Shown: one piece after another, positions 23,815 to 35,159 of the stretch
Numbering within the stretch: position 1 is the first letter of the stretch
Layout: each line of letters starts with the position of its first letter
Source: Tretioscincus oriximinensis
Taxonomy: Eukaryota > Chordata > Lepidosauria > Squamata > Gymnophthalmidae
Direction: 5' to 3'
Assembly: GCA_022410635.1 (NCBI GenBank)
Contig: JAJVDF010000002.1
Location: 6,947,883-7,011,882, forward strand
DNA length: 64,000 bases
Notes under the pieces: generated by a model
Told to the model about the DNA's origin: nothing
Database searches by the model: none
Seen by the model: the letters and a program-made list of their open reading frames with translations, nothing else
Program-made: the position numbers and the translations under genes

Positions 23815-24290
23815 TATCTGATTGAAGTGAATCATGCATGGGATGGATAAAGTGAATTGGGAAAAATTATTTTCTGTTTCACACAACCCTGGAACTAGGG
23901 AATACACTTTGAAGCTAATGGGCAGAAGAATTAGGACAGACTAGGGAAATATTTTTTTTACCCAGAGTGTCATTGGTCTATGAAATTCACTTCCAGAAGA
24001 GGTCGTGGTGGGTAATTCCCTAGATAGCTTTAAGATAGGATTAAACAAATTCATGAAATCCAAGTGTATTATTACACTACAAAGACAATGACACCGGGAT
24101 GGATGTTTTGATACTGGTTCTGGGGTGAAGAATTAGTTAGTATTCCTGAAATGCCATTTGCTAGCCATCAAGACCAGGTGGGGTTTTTCCCTTCTGTTTG
24201 ATAGTATCCAGGTGCGATTGGTGGGCCGCTATGTCAGAATGCTTAACTACATGGGTTGTGGCTCAATTCAACAGGACTCCTCTTGTGTCT
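23815..24290 (+). mobile_element. CR1-clade LINE, degraded
   Basis: Diverged ORF2 end (GCATGGGATGGATAAAGTGA, the ACCCAGAGTGTCATTGGTCT block, CTTCCAGAAGAGGTCG) followed by the 3' UTR blocks TGAAATGCCATTTGC and CAGGTGCGATTGGTGGGC. Confidence 0.8.
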
Positions 24291-26233
24291 TAATAGTCAG
24301 CCTAATAACCTCCAGCCCCAGATCATGCCTTGCTGTATGCAGAACTATAGATATTCTCTGATCAAGAACCAGCCTGTTCATATCAGGCAAGGTAAAAGCA
24401 GAAAGGCTCATAGAATCAAACTAAAAAGCCCAAATGGATCATCTACTCCTAGCCATTCTTGGTTAAACAAGCAAAATTATTCCCTGTATTGTTTCCTCTT
24501 ATGATCTAGTAGTTTTATTATTTTGACTAGACATTTTAAACCTTGAGACTTTTAGATTAAACAGCAGGGTAAAAAATTAGGTTGCAAGTAAAACATACAT
24601 ATGAGCCATGTTGGCCCCTTTATTTTAAACCTTCAAGTAGTACGTTCTATAGAGCATAGGTACATCCAAGAGAACATTTTGGAATTGATGCCTATAACAA
24701 ATAGTTGCACACTTTGCATTGTGAATGTGCCAAGAGCAAGCAGGGTCTACATGTTCCTACACATAATTTGTGTGCTGAAAATGCTGGAAGAGTGCAGGGC
24801 CTTCGTGCCCAACATTCAGCCATGTTTCTTACTGGCATTGTTGTTGAGTATCATCAAACTGTGTCTGAGTCTTAATTATCAGCATGGGTGTTCCATACTT
24901 ATTTCTTAAGCAATTTTCTTGGCAAAGACACAGAAATGGATTACCATTGCCTATGTTGAGAAGAGACTGAATATCAAATAGATAACTTTCTATTTTCCAC
25001 ACTGCTTGTATTACCACTAAAATACAGCCCTATAAGCTGCAGCTCATCATGGTACTTCAAAGGCACAGAAGAAATTAAATCTTTTCCTTGTTGAGTCTTA
25101 TTCTCCAATATATCTTGGGAAGGGCTCTGCCATATTTTACAAATATCTCTGTTCCATGCATTCTTTTCATGCAGCTGCTGCTCATTCTTCTTCAGTCTAT
25201 GTTCCGTGGCCCTGATCAGGCTGGAACCATCANAGAAGGGAATTACAGGTGTCCAAATACCACATTGTCACCATAACCTTTTAGGCATTTGCTGTGCTAA
25301 AAGTATAAAACAGATGTTCTTGATCCAGGTCAGCTGTAGCAACTTGCACCTGCAGTTAGAAGATTGGGCAGCAGTAGAGCCAAGACAACATGTATTACAG
25401 TACAGATTCAACATGGACCTTTTGCAGAGAGGCCCGTTCTCCCTCAGTTCCAGTCTTCATGTGGATATGCCCCTGCTTAATCCAGGCAGCACTGGAAGGA
25501 ATGTACCAGTGGTGGGATTTAAAGAATTTAATAACTGGTTCCCTGTCCTAATGACCAATGTCCTTTCTGGTTACTGCTTCTTAAGTGAAGGTGTTCCAGG
25601 AAGGAGCAACTGGAAATGAGTGTAATTTCTTACAGGAAANGGTGTCATTTCTGACAGGAGGTGGAGCCTGGGAGGTTTAACAGTCAGTTTGTAAAACACA
25701 ACAAAACCAGTGCAAACCGGCTGACACTCACCACTGAATGTAATACTAGTTTTGACTATTCTGGATCAGAGGACTTTTAGTACTGGATTATCACTTCTCC
25801 CATGGACTACAGAAGTATTTAAACCAAATGGGCATAAAGGGTATCATTAGTAGTGCTTTTCTTTGCGTGCTTCTGCTGTCGCATAGATCTTGTCTTGTCT
25901 TCAACACAAAACTTCAAGCCTTATATACCCACATGGTGTAGATTTCAGATCTTTTGAACAAGGTCAAGACGTAATTAAAAAAAATCCTAATAAAAAAATT
26001 GAGTTCTTAGCTGCTTTGATGATATATATTTCAAAATGGCAGAATCTTAAAGTTGCACTGTTATCTGAAGCCCTCCATCCCCTCCTATGGAGGGATCCAT
26101 GATTTTCCCAGTTCTGTTTTTTGGCATTTGAGTTCCCCAACCCAAAGGTTGTATTCTGTGAAACAGGCTTTGCAGAAATTATGTGTTGGAAGATGGGTCA
26201 TTCCATGGCAAGTGAAGCAATTTTAAAGATCAT

Positions 26234-26364
26234 CCCCACCAAAACATCTCAGATTCTGATGAAATTTGCTACAGGGGTTCCTTATGATATAAAACAGTTT
26301 TATATACAGCACAGTTTTATAGGAACCCCTACAGTAAATTTCATTAAAATCTGAGATGGTGGGG
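26234..26364. repeat. 131-bp palindrome
   Basis: The left arm begins CCCCACC and contains CATCTCAGATT and CAGGGGTTCCT. The right arm mirrors it (AGGAACCCCTACAG, AATCTGAGATGGTGGGG). Arms are about 50 bp around an ATATACAGCACAG centre. Confidence 0.75.
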
Positions 26365-26563
26365 TGGGCCAGCACTGGGAGTTATCTGGTGGAAAATCTC
26401 AAGGAGGAAGCCCAAAAATTGTGGGCATTTGCATGTAAACAAAAAAAATTGTGATGTCACTTCTGCAGCGGGACTGGAAGTGATGTCACTCCGGGCACAT
26501 TCCTTGAAGCAGGGACTGGAAGTGACATCAGTGGTAGTTTTCAGAACCAACAAAACCAATGAG

Positions 26564-26690
26564 NATCTAAAGAGGTAGACTTGTCTATGAAAGCTNATAC
26601 TGCCTAACTTTTCCTTGTTAGTCTCTGAAGTGCTACCAGAACCTCTTGCTAGATTTTCTGGTCAGACAAACACAGCTATTTCCTTTGTGG
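26564..26690 (+). mobile_element. Penelope-like element 3' end, monomer
   Basis: TCTAAAGAGGTAGACTTGTC, TATGAAAGC, CTTGTTAGTCTCTGAAGTGC and CAAACACAGCTATTTC are the PLE-tail blocks in order. Two Ns. Confidence 0.7.
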
Positions 26691-27134
26691 AGTGGGGGAG
26701 GACACCCAATGCCATTTGGCAAACACTGTGCTTTGCAGGAATGAATCATCATTTCAGAAGGGTAAATCTGAATTCTGCAGGCTTGACTTCTTCATTACTA
26801 TGTGAAACCAGCAAATTGAATTGTGTTCCTTCTCCAGTCCAGGAAGCTATTAGGTGCTTGTACAAAGACAGTGACTCAGAGAGAGCTACATTTTTTTCCT
26901 TCTGCATTAAGCAGCCACGCCCTATTTAATGAGAGGGGCGTCTACTCCAACCTAATGTGTACAGTAGAAGAATAACATGCCCCCCCCCCTTTGGCATGGA
27001 CCTTGAAACCTTAGCTGACTTTGCCTCCAGCAGCTAAACTGTCTTTGATAGTTTCTCCCAAGTTATGTGGTAATTATTACTTAGGTCTTAATTACTCTGC
27101 ACAGAAAAGGGCAATGCTTCCTTAACGAGAAAGA

Positions 27135-28330
27135 AATGTGTTGTTGTTCAGCCCTTTGGTTGTCTGTCCAAACTCATTCATTGTTTCTGTGATACAATCC
27201 ATCAATGTGATCCTCCACTATAGCTTTCTGTTGCCTCCAATCTTTACCGATAGCAGGGTCTTTCCCAGTGAATTCTGTCTTATAAAGCCAAAGTATGTGA
27301 ACTTCAGCTTCAGTTCTTATCCTTCCAGTGAATAGTCAAGGTCGATTTCCTTTAATATTGACTGATTTGATCTCTCAATTCTAGGGACTCACCAATTATT
27401 TGATATTCAATCTTTCATATAGTCAAACTCTCAGGCTTCATTACTACTANTAACGAGCCCATTTCAAGGTTTTAACTTTAAGTTAAACTATATAACTTGG
27501 GCCCCAAATACCTGCAGGACCTCCTTCTCCCATATCAACCTGCCTGTGCCTTAACATCTGTAGGGAAAGGCTTACCCTCTCAACAGCAAGTGGAGTGAAG
27601 AGCAGGGCCTTCTCAGTGGTTAGCCCCAGTCTACGGAATAGTCTCCCCCTTGAGCTGTGTCTGTCACCATCACTGTATTATTTTANAAGATCTTGAAGAC
27701 TCACCTCTTTAACTTGGCTTTTTGGCTGAAGAAATGCCGTTTTATTCCGAGATTAGTCATAAATTTCCTTCCAAGGAATAAGCGTTCAGCTTCAAACTAG
27801 CTTTTGATTCTTCTTTTTCACTTTTATCAAGAGGCTTCCAAATTCTTCTTCCCTTTCTTCCATCAGGATTATATCGCCTGCATGTCAAAGATGTTTGATA
27901 TTTCTCCCAGTAACCTTAATTCCAAATATTTGTTTATCCAGTTCATGCAAATAAATAAGTTGACACAATGCAGCCTTGTTGCTCTCCTTTCCCGTTCTTC
28001 TTTAACCAATCAGTTGTTCCATATCCAGTTCTAACTTGCTTTCTTAAGAGACATTTAGGGCCCTCCAGAGATAGATAGGATGGCTGGACAGCCTCATTTC
28101 TTTAAGGAATCGCCACAGTTTGTTGTGATTCACACAGGGAAAGAATTTAGTGTTGTCAATTAAGCAGATGTTTTCCTTGCTTCCTCCATAATCCAATAAA
28201 TGCTGATGAATTGATCTTAGGTTCTTCTGGCTCTTTGAAAACTTGTTCGCGGTTCACATACTGTTAAAAACCAAGCATACAGGTTTTTGAGCATAACCTT
28301 ACTAGTTTATGAAGTAAGAAATAACAATAG
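27135..28330 (-). mobile_element. BovB (RTE) LINE fragment, split by an L2 insertion
   Basis: Read on the - strand it corresponds to part of the BovB reverse-transcriptase ORF. Recognisable + strand blocks are GTGAATAGTCAAGGTCGATT, TTTCCTTCCAAGGAATAAGC, TCACTTTTATCAAGAGGCTT, GATATTTCTCCCAGTAA and GAATCGCCACAGTTTGTTGT. About 280 bp of L2 (27475-27748) interrupts it. Many stops and indels make it inactive. Confidence 0.8.
27475..27748 (+). mobile_element. L2-type LINE ORF2 end inside BovB
   Basis: The reading around 27600-27720 gives LRNSLPLELCLSPSL, the typical end of an L2 ORF2, followed by TTTTTGGCTGAAGAAATGCC. It interrupts the BovB copy, so it is the younger insertion. Confidence 0.75.
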
Positions 28331-29056
28331 CAGAGCCTCTCGTTCAGAATAGTTTTGTGTTATTATCTTGGTTGTGGTCGATTAAACACATGTTTTGCGT
28401 TCAGAAGCTAATAGTATGTGTACAGCTGGCATTACAAGGCAGGAAAAATTTCGTTTGGGACTACAGTTGTTTCTTGTTACATTGGCTTTGCATATTTGCA
28501 AGGGGTTGCTGCCTTTCTCTGTGTAACTCCCAGAAAAACAGGAGCACCTTGTGCATTTTTGAGTTGCATTAAAAACTAGAGAATTTCCAGGTTTTTACAA
28601 ATGAGGGGCTGAATGAGATTTTTACAAAGTGCTTTCTCTCTGTTTGTGGATCTTAAGTTCTGTGCCATTGCGGGGAACAAAATGCTAGTGTATATGATCA
28701 AAGTGTATAAAATGACTTATGAGTAGACAAAGTGGAATGAGGGAGTCTTTGGGCAGCTTTTAAAATCCACTTTATTTTACATTAATAATGTAAAAAGGGT
28801 GGCCAGACTGCTTTTTCTCTGGCCCACAGCATGCCACACTGAAACTCTACATGTTCACAGGCACTTAAAATATATTCTCATTGGATTTAATTGTATGCTT
28901 TCATTTTCTTACGATAGATTTTTTTACAAAGATCAAACACAGTTTTCGGCACCTTTCTCTGCAGGAACTTGCTTGTTCGGAGGGCCTATGAACGTTTATG
29001 GCCAAACCCAATAAAAACTATTGATTGGCTGGTTCACACTAATGACACTAACTCTT

Positions 29057-29489
29057 TTAATTATAGAAGGAGCTGTAGGATTCTGAAATAGCCCCACAGG
29101 AGTCTGCAAATGGTGCAAAGATCACAGATACTGTTCCTGTACCCATTAAGGAACCTTCTATTGTAAAATCTGTGAACTCTTCAGTGGCAGAGTCAGAGAA
29201 AGCACTCTGACATTTAAACAGATTAGACATCATGGAAGCCAAAAGCCATAACAAAAGATATAGGAACTGGTTAAGACAAGTTCTTAATGTTGTTAGTACG
29301 TATAAACCTTCTAAGCCTTATTGCTGCCTGGATAAACATGGCAACCTGGTAACTTACAGTATGTGTGTAAAAACATCAGCCAAGAAGAAGTTTATTAATT
29401 CCTGCTCTGATCTTCTAAAACTTCTTTTTATCCCACCAAAGAGTTTTCTCTTGATGGAATCATGGAATGGACAGGAGGCCCAAGACTAG
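29057..29489 (+). pseudogene. Unrecognised broken reading frame
   Basis: One frame stays open from about 29079 to 29489 except for a TGA at 29208. It gives a plausible protein-like reading, for example APQESANGAKITDTVPVPIK, then, after the stop, NKRYRNWLRQVLNVVSTYKP. The 5' edge is preceded by TTTTAATTATAG, like a splice acceptor. After 29489 the likely reading shifts frame. I do not recognise the family; it may be a gene or transposon relic, or chance. Confidence 0.3.
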
Positions 29490-30144
29490 GAACTTTTGTT
29501 CCTAACCACTTCCATCAGAGGTTGGCTCCAAAGCTAAAGCAATGTTCATGGCCAGTTGGTGGAAGTAGGTCTGAAACAGAATCATTGTGCAGATTCCAAG
29601 TATTGCTATGATCTGAATCAAAGACTCTGAAATGACCCAGGCTTATTGTTCCGTATTCACAACAAAGTAAATGAATTTAGGGAGAAAGCAGATATGGCAG
29701 CTGTCAACAATATCTGAAAGCTGTTACAGAGCACAAGGATTAGTCCTGTCCTAACTGGCACGTAGAAGATCTAGGAACAAGGGGATGAAACTCCAAGGAA
29801 GTAGATACAGATTAGATAAAAGAAAAATATGCAGACAGTAAGGACGTGCAACCAGTAGAATAGGTTGGCGTTGGAAGTGCTGAGTTCTCCTTCGCAGTGA
29901 TATAATAATGTACTACAGAATACCAGGGCAGGAGTTTTTTAGCTTTAATGGATGTGGAAAAGAGGAATTTTCACCAGATGCAGTTTATCATGCCTGAAGA
30001 ATCTAGTGAAAACACCTCTTTTCCATATCTATTAAAGCTGCAAAACTTCTGTCCTTTTTTGTGGTAACCCTATGCTACAGCTATACATCTCTTGCTTGGT
30101 AAGGAAATAATTTGCAATAATATGGATGCTATGCCCTTCTTTTC

Positions 30145-30255
30145 TCTGTGGCACAACAATAGAACAAGAGGCCACTCTATGAAGTTGATGGGCAGCAGCT
30201 TAAGAGAGGAGTAGGTAAGCATTTTTTCACCCATAAGGTCATCAGTCTATAGAAT
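30145..30255 (+). mobile_element. CR1-clade LINE fragment
   Basis: AACAAGAGGCCACTCTATGA and CATTTTTTCACCCATAAGGT match the ORF2 end region of the CR1-like family. Followed by a PLE-tail relic at about 30256-30350. Confidence 0.6.
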
Positions 30256-30350
30256 TGACTAGAAGCAAACTTGTCGACAAAAGCTCAATGCCATCTACTA
30301 CTTCTTGTTATTCTCCAAAGTGCTATAAGGCCACCTTACTGGGCTTTCGG
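30256..30350 (+). mobile_element. Penelope-like 3' end relic
   Basis: CAAACTTGTCGACAAAAGCT, ATTCTCCAAAGTGCTATAAG and GGGCTTTC are diverged PLE-tail blocks. Confidence 0.45.
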
Positions 30351-30504
30351 GCAGAAGAGATGCCAACTGCCTCCAGGTTGGAGAGACAAGGAGGATGTCT
30401 TTATTAATACCAGTTGCAGAGCACTGAGGTTTTACCTCCTCCTTCTGCTTGAAATTGGTAGACAAGTGCTGTGATAGAAACTGAACAAGGTTGACTGTAG
30501 CTCG

Positions 30505-30765
30505 AAGAAGAGGAAGAGGAGGAGGAAGAAGAGGAAGAAGAAGAATCAAGTTTTTACACCCTGCTCTTTTCCAGAGCGGCTTACAGGGTTAATTTTCACC
30601 TGTTACAATTTACAAATTTATATCTCTTTCAAATAGCTGAGTTGGCTAGAGCTGCAAGCTAGTGGAAGGTGCTCACCCCTCTCCACTTTCGACACGGGGC
30701 TTCAAAACCTGATCTCTCAGGTGAAAGACCATCTCCTTGGCAACTGCACCATTCCTCTTGTTTTC
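30505..30765 (-). mobile_element. tRNA-headed SINE, - orientation
   Basis: A GAAGAAGAGGAAG tail, then CAGAGCGGCTTACAGGGTTA, CAAATAGCTGAGTTGGCTAG and GGTGCTCACCCCTC. On the - strand the head reads GGTGCAGTTGCCAAGGAGAT with a B-box-like GGTTTTGAAGCCC. Confidence 0.75.
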
Positions 30766-31354
30766 TCTTGCATTTTCTCTCACTGAATTCACCACTAGGG
30801 GTAACTTCATAAAGACACCACATTTCATGATGTATTTAAAGTGCTTTAACTGAATTGTACTGATCTAGCCATAGTCATCAAACAAGTTACCAAGAGCTCC
30901 ATAAACAGTTGACTGTAATATTGAGCTCTACTGTACATAGTGCCCCTATTTTCATGCAAAGACAATGACACATCAGCCCTCATCACACAGAAATGTAATC
31001 TCCAGAGGCCTGAAAATGAGTGAAAAACTTTATGCAAGGGAATTATAGCCAAAAGAAATCTGATTAAAAATAAAAAGGCTGACTTTACTTAGAAAAGAGG
31101 TTTGCAATATCCCTTGAAGTATTTTTTGTCCTAGTGAAACATCCCACTGATATGTATCATGTTTCTGTAGATTTTGTGTTCTTTGTACTATAGAACGACA
31201 ATTGCCAATAGTCTGAAAATCTGTTGGATAGCCTGGGAAGCTCTTCAGTGAAGGCCAGGATAGGTTTGTTGCACTGACCACAATGAATCATCAGAAGAAA
31301 TTGCAGAACTCCTAGGAATCTCTGATTCATAAGGAAAAATTGGACAGATTATTG

Positions 31355-31440
31355 ACTTTTCTGCATTTATTTTCTTAAATGTATACCCCACCCTATACCA
31401 AAGGATCTCGAGATGGATGACAATAAAATAGGTATGAATT
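31355..31440 (-). mobile_element. Short L2-type 3' end relic
   Basis: TGTATACCCCACCCTATACC followed by AAGGATCTCGAGATGG. Confidence 0.6.
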
Positions 31441-31489
31441 GAACAAGTAATTAATGAAGAACATTCACAATTGAAAATCTGGTATAGTG

Positions 31490-31610
31490 TAAAACTTAGA
31501 CTGCTTCTGGGTCTCTCTCTTCCAAATTCTGGGACAGAAAGTCACAACTCCCTGCTAAGCCCACTTCATCCACATTGGATGGAAGATATAATCATCTAGG
31601 TGGGCCAAAA
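31490..31610. repeat. Unnamed repeat, related to 61400-61540
   Basis: Shares CTTCTGGGTCTCTCT, ATTCTG, GGACAGAAAG-like and ATCCACATTGGATG-like blocks in the same order with 61400-61540. Confidence 0.45.
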
Positions 31611-31844
31611 TGATCTACAACGATCCTACTCATGAACAAAATGATCCATCAGGTGTGTAGATGAGCATACATCTCTATGGGCATAGGCCCATTTTAATGG
31701 GGGACCCATTTCAGTAACATTCAAAATTGGGGTTCAAGTCCCCCCAGGGGGGCTCTGAGAAAAGAATATGTGTTCCTGACAGTTGTAGCGTTCGAGACAA
31801 AGCCAATGTTCAAATGCACTTATGTTTATATAAATATAAATTTA

Positions 31845-32465
31845 GCAAAGGAACTAGTAGCATTTTGAGACTAACTTGAGAAAAGTGGGTGGCATAAGCT
31901 TTCATAGACACGTTTACTTCTTCAGATGCTGAGGGACTAATGTCAGGGTCAGGTATTTATAGAAAACTGTGTATGGGAGATGACAAAGCATATGCAAATG
32001 TGATAAGGTGATGAACTCTAGATTTAGAAAAACAGGTAAATAGCAGAAACTAATCCTCTCATGTGAAAATGTCCCTGGGGCAACAAGAGTCAATGTCTGA
32101 TAGTAAATCAATCAAATACTTAACAGGTTTCATAAAAATGTATAATTAGCCAGGAAACCATTATCTTTGTTAAGTCCTTTGTTGATTGGCCTGGAACTTA
32201 TGAATGTAGAAGTTCTGCTGCTTCTCTTTCAAATCTTCATTTGTAGTTTCTTTGTTCAAGGACTGCAGTCCTGAGGTCTGAGATAGAATGGAAGGTTGAA
32301 GTGTTCACCAGCTGGTTTCTGTGTGTTTCCATTTCGAATATCTGATTTGTGTCCATTTATTCTCTGGCGAAGGGATTGTCCTGTTTGCCCAATGTAGAGT
32401 GTAGCGGGGCATTGTTGGCAGAAAATGGAATACACCGTTAAAATGGAATATAAATAAATTAAGAA
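31845..32465 (-). mobile_element. Penelope-like element, 5'-truncated, with GIY-YIG remnant
   Basis: On the - strand: a partial GIY-YIG endonuclease frame (32268-32450), a 3' UTR, and the PLE end (31845-31925) with GAAGAAGTAAACGTGTCTAT and GAAAGCTTATGCCACCC. This copy identifies the family of the palindromic dimers in the window. Confidence 0.8.
32256..32450 (-). pseudogene. Penelope-like GIY-YIG endonuclease, C-terminal fragment
   Basis: The reading contains CPATLYIGQTGQSLRQRI, NGHKSDIRNG and KPAGEHFN. The LYIGQT strand, the R..RINGHKSDI helix and the KP-x-x-EHFN motif are typical of the GIY-YIG domain that follows the reverse transcriptase in Penelope-like elements. The frame then shifts and ends at 32256. 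The reverse transcriptase is missing, so the copy is inactive. Confidence 0.8.
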
Positions 32466-33625
32466 CATAAGAACTTAATGTCCAGCAAAGGAGCTAGCAG
32501 CACTTTGAGACTAACTTGAGAAAAGTGGTTGGCATAAGCTTTCGTAGACAGGTCTACTTCTTCAGATGCATCTGAAGAAGTAGACCTGTCTACGAAAACT
32601 TATGCCAACCACTTTTCTCAAGTTAGTCTCAAAGTGCTGCTAGCTCCTTTGCTGGACTTTCTGCTAGACTAACACGGCTATTTCTCTGAATAAGAACTTA
32701 AGAAGAGCCATCCTGGATCAGGCCACAGCCCATCAAGTCCAGCATTCTGTGTCACACAGAGGCCCACCAGATGCACCTGGGCAGTCAGAGCAGAGGAAAG
32801 CAAAATATGCTCCTGTTCATGACTCCCTGCAAATGGCACTTCAGGAGTCCTGCCTGTTGCTCCATCCCGGAGGTAACATCCAGACATCCATCCTAGTATT
32901 CATTTATACCCTTGGTGTCCATAAACCTGTCTAGTCCTGTCTTGAAACTATCCAAGCTGTTAGCTACCACTACCTCTTCAGGAAGTAAATTCCACGGGCC
33001 GATGACCCTCTGGGTGAAAAAATACTTTCCTTTGTCTGTTCTCACTTTTCTACCCAACAGTTTTAAGGAGTGCCCTCTGGTCCTTGTGTTGTGTGATAGA
33101 GAAAACATTTTTTCTCTATTCACCCTGTCCATCCCATGTATGATTTTGTACACTTCAATCAGATCACCTCTCAAACGTCGCNTTTCAAGGCTGAAGAGGG
33201 CCAGACGTTTCAGCCTGACTTCATAAGGGAGGTGCTCCAGACCCTTGATCATTTTTGTTGCCCTTTTCTGCACCTTCTCCAGTTCCAAAATATCCCTCTT
33301 GGGATGTGGTGACCAGAACTGAACACAGTATTCCAAATGTGGCCTCACCACAGATTTATAAAGAGGCAAAACAACATTTGCTGACTTGTTTTCGATTCCT
33401 TTCCTAATTATCCCCAACATGGAATTTGCCTTTTTTGCTGCTGCTGCACACTGGGTTGACATTTTCATTGAATTGTCCACCAACAGCCCAAGATCCTTTT
33501 CTTGCTTGGTCACAGAAAGCTTGATTCCCATCAGGTGGTAGAAGCAGTTGGGGTTCTTTGCCTCAATGTGTATGACCTTGCACTTGCTTAAGTTGAAGTG
33601 CATTTGCCACTTTGATGCCCACTCA
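32458..33625 (-). mobile_element. CR1-clade LINE, longest copy, interrupted by a PLE dimer
   Basis: The - strand frame covers the C-terminal third of a CR1-type reverse-transcriptase ORF: KCKVIHIEAKNPN, the region LYKSVVRPHLEYCVQFWSP, KVQKRATKMIKGLEHLPYE, then TQRVIGPWNLLPEEVV. The 3' UTR and terminal TTCTTAxG repeats follow. One N lies in the frame. The 5' end is truncated. The 3' tail is split by the PLE dimer 32479-32689. Confidence 0.9.
32479..32689. mobile_element. Head-to-head Penelope-tail dimer with 12-bp TSD
   Basis: 211 bp. The left arm (- strand, to about 32569) and the right arm (+ strand) are almost perfectly complementary around CAGATGCATCTG. The right arm ends AGACTAACACGGCTATTTCT. 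Target-site duplication ATAAGAACTTAA at 32467-32478 and 32690-32701. Confidence 0.92.
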
Positions 33626-34589
33626 ATTTTTATCATCATCATTATTATTAATACTAAATTTCAAGCAACTGCTTTAATATTCTTCATTGCTGCATATGTT
33701 GTCAAGGTAGCGACTACTATTTTTTTAAATTAACATTAAATGTTTTCATTCTGCTTTTTTTATTTCAAAATCTAACAATCGTCAATAAATATTCCACTGT
33801 ACAGCAGAAAATAATGTCCTCAACCCTCTCGCCAAGGGATTAAACTTCCTTTTAACAATTAAAATGGGCCACACCAATTTGCTCAACTAATACTTTGGTT
33901 GATTCATTTATTCTTTAAACCAATTAAATCTTGCAACTCGAATAAGTGCCAGAGGAAGAGATAAGCAATGAAGACTTTCTGCACCCCCTCTTTTTAAAGA
34001 AGTAGGACAGATTTTGCCAATACTCTATCAAGCTAATCTGAGAGATCTTTAATAAATAGATTTGGCATCATTCCATATCAGGTTAGCGGTGACTGAAATT
34101 CATTACTAGTTGATAGGCATCTCAGAGCTTAAAGGCAGGGAGGAACTGGCCTGCTTCCAGAGCTTAAACCAACTGCTCTGCTGTCTTTCTGACAACTTCT
34201 GCAGAAAGTCAAGGGACATCACCTGTGGAGAAATAGCCGCATGATCCCCTCCCACAGATTGTATTACAGACAGGTGAACAGGAGGTATAATGCATATCTT
34301 ACACGTGCCATGACAGGTTCCATTTAGATCCTAGGAGTTCGGAATATTCTATGTACTTATTTTCATTCCATGGCTTTGTCTGAGTCTCTGGGAGAAAGTG
34401 TTGCAGATGGAAGGCTGTATCGGCATGGGCTTTGGTTGCTGGGAGCTTGCTATGATATTGCATGCAGATTCTGTGAGACAACTATAAAAATGACCTGACA
34501 GTTATTATTACCTTCTCAAGGCAAAAGAACATGACTAGCCATGTCTGGCCATAATTCATTTCATCCAGCTTCCTAGTTTGTATTGTTGC

Positions 34590-34870
34590 CCACCAATTGC
34601 TTTGGAGCATTCTCAGGCAGAAGACAATGGCAAATCTTTAGTCCATTTTCAACTCCCTGCAAATGGTCTTTAGAAGGCAAATGGCCCCTCGATACCTAGG
34701 TATCTGTTCTAACAGCCATTAATACATCTGGCCTCTAAAATTTTGTCTGTCTAGTCCTTAAAGCTGTTCAGGCTGCTTGTTGTTATCACCGCTTTTGGTA
34801 GAAAAATCCTTAAACAAATGCCTCTGGTTGGGGAAAAATCATCCTTGTCAGTACTAATTCTCTTCTCTTG
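34590..34870 (-). mobile_element. CR1-clade LINE, old fragment
   Basis: CCCACCAATTGC, CAACTCCCTGCAAATGGT and CTGTCTAGTCCTTAAAGCTG match the complement of the CR1-like 3' part with strong decay. Confidence 0.65.
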
Positions 34871-34944
34871 GTCCTAAAGTTGTACAATTATGACCCAGGT
34901 CTTACCTTTCTTTTTAAACCTCCTTCAGTCATCTTTAGTCCTGA

Positions 34945-35055
34945 AGAATGAATTTAATCTATTGTTTTTAACCTGTTAATTTTGTTTTTACTGTGAACTG
35001 CCCTGAGACCTTTGGTGTAGGGCTGTATGGAAATGCAAATAAATAAATAAATAAA
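34945..35055 (+). mobile_element. L2-type LINE 3' end
   Basis: TTACTGTGAACTGCCCTGAG, then ACCTTTGGTGTAGGG and an AAATAAAT tail. Confidence 0.8.
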
Positions 35056-35159
35056 ATAATCCAGTTTTGGGGGGTGGGGTCTAAACCTTGATATCCACAT
35101 CTGAATATCATCAGGCTTTAATTTTAGGATGTTTCGTGGAATAGGAATCTGCCAACCAC

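Noticed and set aside
24601..25619. Series of 60-137 codon frames in intron 1
   Set aside because: None shows a family motif, consistent frame or paired splice sites; lengths are within chance for this base composition.
32893..33642. 249-codon frame as a host gene
   Set aside because: It is the C-terminal part of a CR1-type LINE reverse-transcriptase ORF, with the LINE 3' UTR and terminal repeats following it and several sister copies in the window.
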